Assembly (NCBI GenBank): GCA_946479335.1
Contig: CAMLFP010000237.1
Location: forward strand, 1 to 8,525
Source: an uncultured Archangium sp.
Lineage (GTDB): Bacteria > Myxococcota > Myxococcia > Myxococcales > Myxococcaceae
Reading direction: 5' to 3'
DNA length: 8,525 bases
Shown: piece after piece, positions 1-6,380 of the stretch
How positions within the stretch are numbered: the stretch's first letter is position 1
Layout: each line of letters opens with the position of its first letter
The notes under the pieces: generated by a model
Database searches by the model: none
Seen by the model: the letters and a program-made list of their open reading frames with translations, nothing else
Told to the model about the DNA's origin: nothing
Translations under genes and position numbers: made by a program

Positions 1-429
1 GCGGTACACCTCGCAGCCGACGCACAGGCCGGTGGTCGTCGCGAGCCCGGCCAGCACCGCGACGAGGCCTCCCAGCGCCGCGCCGACGCTCGGAAAACCG
101 GCGACGTACGCCAGCGTCGCGGAGCCCAGGAAGACGGCGCCGATGATGTTCGCGAAGCGCGGCGCGCGGCTGTCTTCGAGCTCGCCTTCACCCAGCCGCG
201 GCTGCACCACCGAGAAGTAGAAGACGCACGGCAGGCAATACTGGCGGCCGAAGCGCACGCTCACTGCCAGCTGCGCGCCCAGCAGCGCCAACAGCGGCCA
301 GAACCCCGTGATGACCGCGACGGCGGCGCCGACCGACACCACCAGCTGGTTGAAGCGCGGCGCGCGCGAGTCGATGACCAGCAGGTCTTTGTAGGGGTCA
401 GCCAGACGGGGAAGCGCGGTCGCGGACAT
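1..429 (-). CDS. DUF4395-family membrane protein, partial (C-terminus cut by window edge)
   Basis: The minus-strand frame is open from the ATG at 427-429 to the window edge, giving 143 residues with no stop. The pattern fits DUF4395: a D-x-R-A-P-R-F opening (20-26), a second P-R-L-G...S-R-A-P-R-F block (77-92), about four hydrophobic segments (roughly 27-43, 45-59, 95-110, 115-132) and a G-L-C-V-G-C-E-V-Y ending (134-142). That ending is the family's usual C-terminal cysteine motif, so only a few residues are probably missing. No biochemical function is established for the family; some members sit beside thioredoxin or rhodanese-type genes, and the left neighbour is not visible here. Oddly, there is a second CxxC pair at C65-L-P-C68, in addition to C136-V-G-C139. 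The start lies 50 bp after the end of the AraC gene on the same strand, so co-transcription is possible. A promoter-like sequence also lies in that gap. No Shine-Dalgarno site is visible. Confidence 0.8.
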   Translation of the reverse strand, partial: MSATALPRLADPYKDLLVIDSRAPRFNQLVVSVGAAVAVITGFWPLLALLGAQLAVSVRFGRQYCLPCVFYFSVVQPRLGEGELEDSRAPRFANIIGAVFLGSATLAYVAGFPSVGAALGGLVAVLAGLATTTGLCVGCEVYR

Positions 430-436
430 GTCGTCT

Positions 437-466
437 GATATAGCGGACGAACATCCAGCGGCGCAA
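437..466 (-). promoter_or_regulatory. possible sigma-70-like promoter for the DUF4395 gene
   Basis: On the minus strand, TTGCGC (461-466) and TATATC (437-442) are separated by 18 bp and resemble -35 and -10 boxes, matching 3/6 and 4/6 of the consensus. The -10-like box ends only 7 bases before the ATG at 429, so a transcript from it would have almost no leader. The box is notable because it is an AT-rich island in GC-rich DNA, in the only gap between the two same-strand genes. Chance occurrence is quite possible. Confidence 0.3.
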
Positions 467-479
467 GTCGGGCTGGTTT

Positions 480-1277
480 TCAGCGCGAGACGAGCACGCC
501 CCGGTGCTGGTGCAGCTCGGGGGTGCGGCCGTAGCGAGCCGGCGTGGTGCCCACCAGCTTGCGGAAGTGCCGCGTCAGTTGCGCCTGGTCGTAGAGGCCG
601 ACCAGCGGCGCGACCTCCGAGGCCCGCACGCCGTCGCGCAGCAGTTGTTTGGCGCGCGCGACGCGCAGGTGCGTGAGGTACGCGTGCGGCGGCATGCCCA
701 CCTGCGTGCGAAACGCGCGGCAGAGGTGGAACTTGTCGAGCTCCGCGTGCGCCGCGAGGGCGTCGAGGGTTACGGCGGTGTCGAGCTGCGCGCGGAGGTA
801 CTCCTTCGCGCGGCGCACCGGGCGCGAATAGTCGGGAGGCGGGCCGCGCATCGCAGCGAGCGAGCTCACCACTTCGGCCGTCGTCACCTCGAGCGTCAGC
901 GCATCGGCTCCGGAGAGGACCGCGTCGACGAGTCGATGGAAGGGGGCCGCGCGCGTGTCGCCCGGCTCGAGCTGCGGCATGAGCACCGCGTGCCCTTCAC
1001 TGCGCACCTGCTCGGCGTCGCGCGTCGGCAGCGTCACCACCACGAAAGTCACCGCACCCTCGTTGGCGAGCCCACGGTGCACGTCGCCCGGCTGCTTCAC
1101 GAGAATGTTCCCCGGCGCGGAGCGCCAGAGACGGCCATTGCCGCACCACTCACTGCGCCCGGCCTCGACGCGGCCGACGCCGAAGTGGTCCTTCGTGCCG
1201 GTGTGTACCGCGGTGGTGGTCGCGCGCACGGCGCGAAGGCTCGGCAGGGAGACCGGGAGCTCTTCGGTGCGGATCAT
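480..1277 (-). CDS. AraC-family transcriptional regulator
   Basis: This 265-residue protein has the usual AraC architecture. The N-terminal half (about 15-100) is a cupin-like sensing domain with the typical P-G-D-V-H-R-G motif (63-69). The C-terminal third holds the two-helix-turn-helix DNA-binding domain: the first HTH is near 171-191 (TLDALAAHAELDKFHLCRAF) and the second near 219-241, ending in the family signature L-T-R-H-F-R-K-L-V-G-T-T-P-A-R-Y (234-249). The length is normal for the family. It should act in the cytoplasm as a ligand-responsive DNA-binding regulator; the ligand cannot be read from the sequence. The start is the ATG at 1275-1277, which leaves a full N-terminal cupin strand. 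The gene diverges from the aldo/keto reductase across 107 bp containing a perfect inverted repeat, so that reductase is the likely target, with autoregulation also probable. The DUF4395 gene follows 50 bp downstream on the same strand. Confidence 0.93.
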   Translation of the reverse strand: MIRTEELPVSLPSLRAVRATTTAVHTGTKDHFGVGRVEAGRSEWCGNGRLWRSAPGNILVKQPGDVHRGLANEGAVTFVVVTLPTRDAEQVRSEGHAVLMPQLEPGDTRAAPFHRLVDAVLSGADALTLEVTTAEVVSSLAAMRGPPPDYSRPVRRAKEYLRAQLDTAVTLDALAAHAELDKFHLCRAFRTQVGMPPHAYLTHLRVARAKQLLRDGVRASEVAPLVGLYDQAQLTRHFRKLVGTTPARYGRTPELHQHRGVLVSR

Positions 1278-1317
1278 CGCGTGACTCTAAGCGCCGGAGC
1301 GCGGCACCGCTTGGGCA

Positions 1318-1343
1318 TTCTTGGCGCGCGTTCTCGCCAAGAA
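1318..1343. promoter_or_regulatory. perfect inverted repeat in the araC/reductase spacer, candidate operator
   Basis: TTCTTGGCG (1318-1326) and CGCCAAGAA (1335-1343) are exact reverse complements separated by 8 bp. The element lies 40 bp from the AraC start and 41 bp from the reductase start, almost exactly centred between the divergent genes. Nine of nine matching positions and the central location favour a protein-binding site over chance. The AraC regulator beside it is the natural candidate binder. The arms could also form an RNA hairpin, but there is no T-run after either arm, so a terminator is unlikely. Confidence 0.6.
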
Positions 1344-1384
1344 GCGACAAGCGCCGGGCGTCAGCGCTCCGTACCGTTCAGCCC

Positions 1385-2329
1385 ATGCAATCAAACTCCA
1401 TCGCATTGGGTTGTATGGGCATGTCGGGCGCCTACGGGAAGACCGACGATTCGAAGAGCCTCGCTGTCATCCAGGCCGCCCTCGAGCGCGGCGTGACGCT
1501 CCTCGACACCGGAGACTTCTATGGCTCCGGACACAACGAGCTGCTGGTCGGCAAGGCCATCGCCGGGCGGCGAGACCAGGTGAAGCTCTCGGTGAAGTTC
1601 GGCGCGATGATTGGGCCGGGCCTGCAGTGGTGCGGCTTCGACGCGCGGCCGGCGGCGCTGAAGAACTTCCTCTCGTATTCGCTGGTGCGGCTGGACGTCG
1701 AGTACGTCGACATCTACCGCCCCGCGCGGTTGGACCCACAGGTGCCCATCGAAGACACCATCGGCGCGCTCAGCGAGCTGGTGAAGGCCGGCTACGTCAA
1801 GGCCATCGGGCTCTCGGAGGTCGGCCCGGAGACCATTCGCCGCGCGGCGAAGGTGCACCCGATTGTCGATTTGCAAATTGAGTATTCGCTCCTGAGCCGC
1901 GACCCCGAAGACGCCATCTTCCCGGTGCTGCGCGAGCTGGGCATCGGCGCGACGTTGTACGGCGTGCTGTCGCGCGGGCTGTTGTCGGGCAGCAAGGTTG
2001 GCGCCGGCGACCACCGCGCGCACCTGCCGCGCTTCGCCGGTGACAACGGCGCGGCCAACGCGAAGCTGGTGGAGAAGCTGGGCGAGCTCGCGAAGCGCTG
2101 GTCGCTGTCTCCGAGTCAGCTCGCGATTGCGTACGTCAGAGGCAAGCAGCCCGGCTTCACGCCGACGTTGGGCATGCGCACGCTGGCGCAGCTCGACGAG
2201 GCGCTGAGCACGAAGCCGCTGACCGCCGAGCAGCTCGCGGAGGTGGAGGCGGTGGCGCCGCGCGGCGCGGTGGCCGGCACGCGGTACCACGCCTCGCAGA
2301 TGGCGGCGCTCGACAGCGAGAAGCGTTGA
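1385..2329 (+). CDS. aldo/keto reductase with an atypical catalytic tetrad
   Basis: This 314-residue cytoplasmic protein is an aldo/keto reductase (TIM-barrel, NADPH-dependent carbonyl reduction in the family). It opens with L-G-C-M-G-M-S (8-14) and contains L-L-D-T-G-D-F-Y-G (39-47), which supplies the tetrad Asp41 and Tyr46, and S-V-K-F-G (69-73), which supplies Lys71. The cofactor-side loop T-L-G-M-R-T-L-A-Q-L (261-270) is also present. The fourth tetrad residue, normally His in a Y-x-L-H-R-x-D context, is Ala114 in Y-R-P-A-R-L-D (111-117). From memory, a subgroup of AKRs shares this P-A-R variant, so it is probably a natural subfamily and not a defect. The substrate is unknown. The ATG at 1385 gives a slightly short N-terminus and lacks a clear Shine-Dalgarno site. 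The ATGs at codons 11 and 13 are less likely because they would remove the first strand. It is probably regulated by the divergent AraC gene. It ends 3 bp before the convergent transporter gene. Confidence 0.92.
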   Translation: MQSNSIALGCMGMSGAYGKTDDSKSLAVIQAALERGVTLLDTGDFYGSGHNELLVGKAIAGRRDQVKLSVKFGAMIGPGLQWCGFDARPAALKNFLSYSLVRLDVEYVDIYRPARLDPQVPIEDTIGALSELVKAGYVKAIGLSEVGPETIRRAAKVHPIVDLQIEYSLLSRDPEDAIFPVLRELGIGATLYGVLSRGLLSGSKVGAGDHRAHLPRFAGDNGAANAKLVEKLGELAKRWSLSPSQLAIAYVRGKQPGFTPTLGMRTLAQLDEALSTKPLTAEQLAEVEAVAPRGAVAGTRYHASQMAALDSEKR

Positions 2330-2332
2330 CCG

Positions 2333-4957
2333 CTACTTCGTGTCGCCGAGGTGCTGCTCGCCGCGCCGGTCGTAGATGATCTGCAGCACCGCGGCCAACA
2401 CGGTGAAGCTGACGATGAGTGTCGTGCCGAGGCCGACGCACGCCACGTAGCCGATGCTGCGCAGACCCTGGTGCTGCGCGAAGAAGAGCGACGCGAAGCC
2501 GGCGATGGCGGTCATGGTCGACGAGGCGACGGCCGCGCCCACGCTGCGCAGCGCCACCATCGGCGAAGTGCCCTCGAGGAAGCGGTGCAGCAGGTACAGC
2601 CCGTGGCTGACGCCGAAGCCCAACAGAATCGGCAGAATCACCAGGTTCATGAAGTTCAGCCGGTGGTTGGTGATGCTCAAGATGCCGAGCATCATCCACA
2701 AGCCGACGCCCAGCGGCAGCACCGAGGCCAGCGCCAGCTTCACGCTGCGGAAATCGAGGTAGTGCATCACCAGAATCCACAACGCGGCGAGCAGCACCGT
2801 CAGCTTGCCGTCGAACAACACGATACGAGCTAATTTGGCATAGAGAATCGCCAGACCTGCTGACTGATATTTCTGCCCGCTGACGCCCTCAATGAGGTTG
2901 GTCTCGTCGGCGAACACCATGAGGTTCTTGCCGTCCCACAAATCGACTTTGGGGTAGATGAACGTCAGGTACCCGTGATTCTCGGGCTTCGTGGTGGGCA
3001 GGTGCACGAACTGCTCGGCGTAGACCTGGGGCACGCCGCCGACGTCGAAGGGCTCCTTCGAGAGCACGCGCATGAAGAACCCGGCCTTCTCCTGCATGTC
3101 GGGCGGGAGCGACTCCACGGGGATGTCCTTGAGCTCCTCGCGCCACTCGGTCAGCACCTTCGCGTTGGCGGCGGCGGTCTCCGGGGGCGGGGTGAAGGTG
3201 TAGATGCTCACCACCTGATCCACCGTGGGGTACTTCGCGGAGTCGACGTTGAACTCGGTCTTCGGGTTCTTCGTCATCGCGTACCAGATGTCTTTCGCGC
3301 CCTCGAGGTCCTTCGTGTACACGGCAATCGGGTCGGAGCTGATTTTGAATCGAGCGTTGATCTCGTCTTGCAGTTTGATGGACGGCTGGTCGACCGGCGC
3401 CAGCGCGCGCGTATTGTAGTTGAAGCGCACGCCGCCCTTGAGCCGCTCCCACATCGTCATCTCGCGGTCTTTGGGAATGGGGAAGTCGGTCCACGGCACG
3501 GAGAAGGCGCAGACCACCGCCACCAGCGCGGAGGTGATGGCCAGCAGCAGCTTCGGCCGGGGGATGCGCAGCTCGCCGGTCACCATCGACGGCGGCGGCG
3601 GCTTCATCACGCCGATGAGCTTCGCCGGCATGTCGGGCCGCCAGTGGCCGACCAGTGAGAGCACCGCGGGGCTCCACGAGAAGAGCGTCACCCCGATGAT
3701 GAGCGTGCCGAACCCGGCGAGGAAGCCGAACTGCGAGAAGCCGCGGAACTCCGAGACCAGCAGCACGAAGAACGAGCCCGCGGTCACGATGGCCGCGATG
3801 AGCGCCGGGCGGCCCGCGTTGATGATGGCCGCGGTGATGGCCTCGTCCCACGTCTTGCCGGTGCCGAGCTCGATGCGCGTGCGGTAGATGAAGTGGATGC
3901 CGTAGTCGATGCCGAAGCCCATCAAGATGGCGCCGATGATGCTGGTCACCATGTTGAGCTCGCCCAGCGTCACCTTGGCGAAGCCCATCGTCAGCACCGT
4001 GCCCAGCGCCATGCCCGAAATCACGATGACCGTCGGCGCCCACTTGCGGAAGAACGCGATGGTGATGACGGTGATGAACGCGAAGGCAAAGACGAAGACG
4101 TCGTCGAGCGACTCCAGCATGACGTAGTTGTCGTCGACTGACGTCTTGTACGAACCCGTAAAGCCGATGGCGACTTTCTCTTTGTTACCCATCAATTGGT
4201 AGTCTTCGACCACCTCGATGCCGGCCTTCTTCGCCGCGTTGGCGAGGATGCCCTGGGTGATGGGCTGGCCCATCTCCGCGCCGCCGGTGAGCGCCGACAC
4301 GAAGTCGCGCGTGCGCGGCAGCAACGTCGAGTTCCACATCGGCTTGATGAGGAGCATCACCATCTTGCCGTCGTCTGAAATGTAATAGTCGTCGCGGATG
4401 CTCTTCTTGCCGACTGCGCTGTATTTCGAAATCAGGTCGGTGAGGTCGAGCTTCACCGGTTCGGTCTTGCGCAATTCGATGAAGAACGGGTTGTTGCGGC
4501 GCAGCTGGTCTTTCAAATAGGCATTGATGCGCTTCTTGCCCTCAATCAGGTCTTCGGTGCGAATGAAGAGCACCATGTTCTCCTGAATGAACTCGACTGG
4601 CACTTTGTAGGTGAGCGAGCGCACGTACGGCTGGCCGTCGGGGTCCTTCGCGGCCTTGAGTTCCTCGGCGACGGCGTCGGCGTACTTCTTGAGCGTCGCC
4701 GGGTCGTCGCCGCGCAGCGCCAACTGGAGGAAGCCCGCGCCGCCCACCATGTCGATGACGCGCTTGACCGCTTTGACCTCCGGGAGGTCCTGGCTGATGA
4801 GCGAGAGCTGGTCAGACTCGATGGTCAGCTTGGTGGTGAGCCACCCGGAGACGACGCCGAGGGCCAGCAGCGAGAGCAGCACCTTGCCGGGGTGGTTCAC
4901 CAACAGCCGCGCGTACGCCGTCATCGCGCGCGTGAGGAAGACTGACTTGTCACTCAT
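2333..4957 (-). CDS. MMPL/RND-superfamily membrane transporter
   Basis: This 874-residue inner-membrane protein has the duplicated RND layout. TM1 is near 24-41, followed by a large periplasmic loop (42-285) and TM2-6 (about 286-436). TM7 is near 469-487, followed by a second periplasmic loop (488-715) and TM8-12 (about 716-862). The first half has the family TM4 motif G-F-G-I-D-Y-G (347-353), with Asp351 as the likely proton-relay residue. The second half has G-F-G-V-S-H-G (780-786), with Ser784 in the equivalent place. The length and two-loop form fit MMPL-type exporters, including the HpnN-like group that moves lipids such as hopanoids. No hopanoid or other lipid-synthesis genes are present, so the cargo is unknown. 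The start ATG at 4955-4957 precedes a short cytoplasmic segment before TM1. The gene diverges from two tandem lipoproteins across 42 bp and converges on the reductase with a 3-bp gap. Confidence 0.92.
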   Translation of the reverse strand: MSDKSVFLTRAMTAYARLLVNHPGKVLLSLLALGVVSGWLTTKLTIESDQLSLISQDLPEVKAVKRVIDMVGGAGFLQLALRGDDPATLKKYADAVAEELKAAKDPDGQPYVRSLTYKVPVEFIQENMVLFIRTEDLIEGKKRINAYLKDQLRRNNPFFIELRKTEPVKLDLTDLISKYSAVGKKSIRDDYYISDDGKMVMLLIKPMWNSTLLPRTRDFVSALTGGAEMGQPITQGILANAAKKAGIEVVEDYQLMGNKEKVAIGFTGSYKTSVDDNYVMLESLDDVFVFAFAFITVITIAFFRKWAPTVIVISGMALGTVLTMGFAKVTLGELNMVTSIIGAILMGFGIDYGIHFIYRTRIELGTGKTWDEAITAAIINAGRPALIAAIVTAGSFFVLLVSEFRGFSQFGFLAGFGTLIIGVTLFSWSPAVLSLVGHWRPDMPAKLIGVMKPPPPSMVTGELRIPRPKLLLAITSALVAVVCAFSVPWTDFPIPKDREMTMWERLKGGVRFNYNTRALAPVDQPSIKLQDEINARFKISSDPIAVYTKDLEGAKDIWYAMTKNPKTEFNVDSAKYPTVDQVVSIYTFTPPPETAAANAKVLTEWREELKDIPVESLPPDMQEKAGFFMRVLSKEPFDVGGVPQVYAEQFVHLPTTKPENHGYLTFIYPKVDLWDGKNLMVFADETNLIEGVSGQKYQSAGLAILYAKLARIVLFDGKLTVLLAALWILVMHYLDFRSVKLALASVLPLGVGLWMMLGILSITNHRLNFMNLVILPILLGFGVSHGLYLLHRFLEGTSPMVALRSVGAAVASSTMTAIAGFASLFFAQHQGLRSIGYVACVGLGTTLIVSFTVLAAVLQIIYDRRGEQHLGDTK

Positions 4958-4999
4958 GGGCGGGCGCTCATAGCTGGAAAAGCGCTACGTTGCCGCGCC

Positions 5000-5770
5000 A
5001 TGAATCGAGCCCTCGTCCTCCCCGTGTTGGCGGCCTTCTCCGGCTGCGTTGGCGTGCAAATCAAGAAGGACCAGGTCACCGCCGCGAAGAAGGTGGCGCT
5101 GGTCGCGTACACCGGCACGCTGAACCTCGAAGACCAGTCGTACAACTCGAGCAAGAACTCCATCACCGGCACCATCGGCGCGGCGAAGGGCATGGCCGAC
5201 CTGACCTCGGGCAAGCAGGGCGCGCGCCGCAAGGAGCAGGCCCTCGCCAGCCGTGAGGAGCTCGCCAAGCGGCTCGCCGCGACGCTGGGCTGGGAGCTGG
5301 TGCCCACCGAGGCGCTCGCCGCCTCGCCCGCGTACGCCGACGCCGTCGCGAAGTCGCACGGCCTCGCGCGCCAGGCCACGCAGAACCTCGACGGCGTGTT
5401 GTTGAACTATGAGATTTCGCGCTTCAAGCCCGCGCAGCTCGCGGAGCTGGCCACCGCGCTGGGGGTCGACGCGCTCGTCAGCGTGCAGCTCACGTACACC
5501 GTCGGCAAGACCGGCGGCGTCTCGGTCGGCGGCTTCGGCTCCACCACGCGCTTCCCCGTCGCGACCGTGCAGTTCACCGTCTACGACAAGGCCGGGCAGG
5601 TCATCTGGAGCGACCCATACGCGCGCGGCGCCGTCACCACCGAGGGCCTGCGCACCACCATGGGCGCCGACATCGTCGAGAACGAGAGCGAGGTGCTGAA
5701 CGAGGCCGCGCGCACCGCCTTCGACGCCGTCATCTCGAACTACCAGACGTACCAGGAGCCCAAGAAGTAA
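5000..5770 (+). CDS. predicted lipoprotein, first of a tandem paralogous pair
   Basis: This 256-residue protein has a short hydrophobic leader (1-15) ending in A-F-S-G-C16, a lipobox-like sequence (Phe at -3 is not ideal). It is therefore probably exported and lipid-anchored in the periplasm or outer membrane. I do not recognise a named family. The layout is: K-K-V-A-L-V-A-Y strand (30-37); a Gly/Ser-rich stretch with low complexity (48-75); a helical region and G-W-E-L-V-P (97-102); L-A-E-L-A-T-A-L-G-V-D-A-L-V (147-160); then beta-like F-P-V-A-T-V-Q-F-T-V-Y-D (185-196) and W-S-D-P-Y-A-R-G (203-210). This order of strand, helix and 'LGVDALV' resembles the CsgG/LpoB/TolB-N type of periplasmic fold, which is inference only. 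The next gene is a shortened paralogue starting right after the stop. The start diverges from the transporter across 42 bp, and no Shine-Dalgarno site is seen. Confidence 0.82.
   Translation: MNRALVLPVLAAFSGCVGVQIKKDQVTAAKKVALVAYTGTLNLEDQSYNSSKNSITGTIGAAKGMADLTSGKQGARRKEQALASREELAKRLAATLGWELVPTEALAASPAYADAVAKSHGLARQATQNLDGVLLNYEISRFKPAQLAELATALGVDALVSVQLTYTVGKTGGVSVGGFGSTTRFPVATVQFTVYDKAGQVIWSDPYARGAVTTEGLRTTMGADIVENESEVLNEAARTAFDAVISNYQTYQEPKK
5063..5084 (+). repeat. 22-bp exact repeat, copy 1 (paralogue trace)
   Basis: These 22 bases, encoding the K-K-D-Q-V-T-A core just after the lipobox, recur identically at 5828-5849 at the same position of the second lipoprotein gene. The match is a conserved block within the tandem gene duplication and not a separate mobile repeat. 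Confidence 0.75.
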
Positions 5771-6379
5771 GTGCGCGCGTCGCTCGCCCTCGTGTTGGCG
5801 CTGTGCGGCTGCGCCCGGCTGCAGGTGAAGAAGGACCAGGTCACCGCCGTGCACAAGGTGGCGTTCGCCGACTACGCCATCGAGCTGTCGCTCGGCTCGA
5901 CGACCAGCACCACCGAGAACCAGGTGCACGGCCTCGTCGGCGGCATGCGCGCGGCCGACGACGAACGCAGTGGCCGGCTCGCTGCGCGCCGCGCTGAAGA
6001 GGTCGACCGCGGCAGCGAGCTGCTGAAGACCAGGCTGACGAAGGAATTCGGCTGGGAGTTCGTCACGCCGCAAGACGCTGACGCGCTCATCTCCATGAAG
6101 GTCGAGTACCGCACCGGGAAGACCGACGGCACCGCCCGCCAGGGCCTCGGCACCGTGAAGCGCTACCCGGTGGCGGTGGTGACCTTCGCGCTGCTGCGCC
6201 GCGATGGTGAGGTCCTCTGGAGCGACCCGCACGCGCGCGGCACCATCTCCACCGAGCCGCTCGAGGTGACGATGGGCTTCGACGTGTTGGACAACGAGGT
6301 GCAGGTGCTGACCGAGACCGCCGCCTCGGCGTTCGACGAGCTCCTGCGCCGCTACCGGATGGACGGCGTCTACTACTGA
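5771..6379 (+). CDS. predicted lipoprotein, second and shorter tandem paralogue
   Basis: This 202-residue protein starts at GTG 5771, immediately after the TAA of its neighbour with no spacer, which strongly suggests a shared transcript and translational coupling. The leader (1-13) ends in L-C-G-C14, a good lipobox. The protein parallels the upstream one throughout: V-K-K-D-Q-V-T-A (19-26), G-W-E-F-V (94-98), D-A-L-I-S-M (104-109), Y-R-T-G-K-T-D-G (113-120), Y-P-V-A-V-V-T-F (132-139), W-S-D-P-H-A-R-G (150-157) and an acidic D-N-E-V-Q-V-L-T-E tail block (174-182). It lacks about 50 residues between the G-W-E and D-A-L blocks, including the segment around 'YADAVAKSHG' of the first protein. No function is recognised. 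GTG is preferred because it places the lipobox correctly and no ATG lies before the lipobox. It ends 1 bp from the convergent secreted-protein gene. Confidence 0.8.
   Translation: MRASLALVLALCGCARLQVKKDQVTAVHKVAFADYAIELSLGSTTSTTENQVHGLVGGMRAADDERSGRLAARRAEEVDRGSELLKTRLTKEFGWEFVTPQDADALISMKVEYRTGKTDGTARQGLGTVKRYPVAVVTFALLRRDGEVLWSDPHARGTISTEPLEVTMGFDVLDNEVQVLTETAASAFDELLRRYRMDGVYY
5828..5849 (+). repeat. 22-bp exact repeat, copy 2 (paralogue trace)
   Basis: This is identical to 5063-5084 and lies at the equivalent place just after the lipobox codons of the second lipoprotein gene. It is the longest exact match I found between the two paralogues, and supports their origin by duplication. Confidence 0.75.
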
Positions 6380-6380
6380 C

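Noticed and set aside
504..1496. Plus-strand open frame (330 codons) opposite the AraC gene
   Set aside because: The composition is Arg/Ala/His-rich with no domain, and it overlaps a clear AraC regulator and the reductase start.
1391..2290. Minus-strand open frame (299 codons) opposite the reductase
   Set aside because: It is an antisense shadow of a well-conserved aldo/keto reductase, and its sequence is Arg/Ala-rich without motifs.
2350..2390. 8-bp inverted repeat GGTGCTGC...GCAGCACC with a 25-bp spacer
   Set aside because: It lies inside the transporter coding end, the spacer is long and it has no T-run. It is likely a chance codon-level match, so I did not call a terminator.
2889..4043. 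Second minus-strand frame (384 codons) inside the transporter
   Set aside because: It is an out-of-frame His/Arg/Gly-rich product. The main frame has ordered membrane segments and RND motifs.
4964..4985. GCGCT-N12-AGCGC in the transporter/lipoprotein spacer
   Set aside because: Five-base GC-rich arms are expected by chance here. The location is suggestive but insufficient to call an operator.
4985..6232. Long minus-strand open frame (415 codons) opposite both lipoprotein genes
   Set aside because: Its product is a low-complexity Arg/Gly/Ala/His-rich string typical of antisense frames in GC-rich DNA. The plus frames have lipoboxes and a paralogue relationship.
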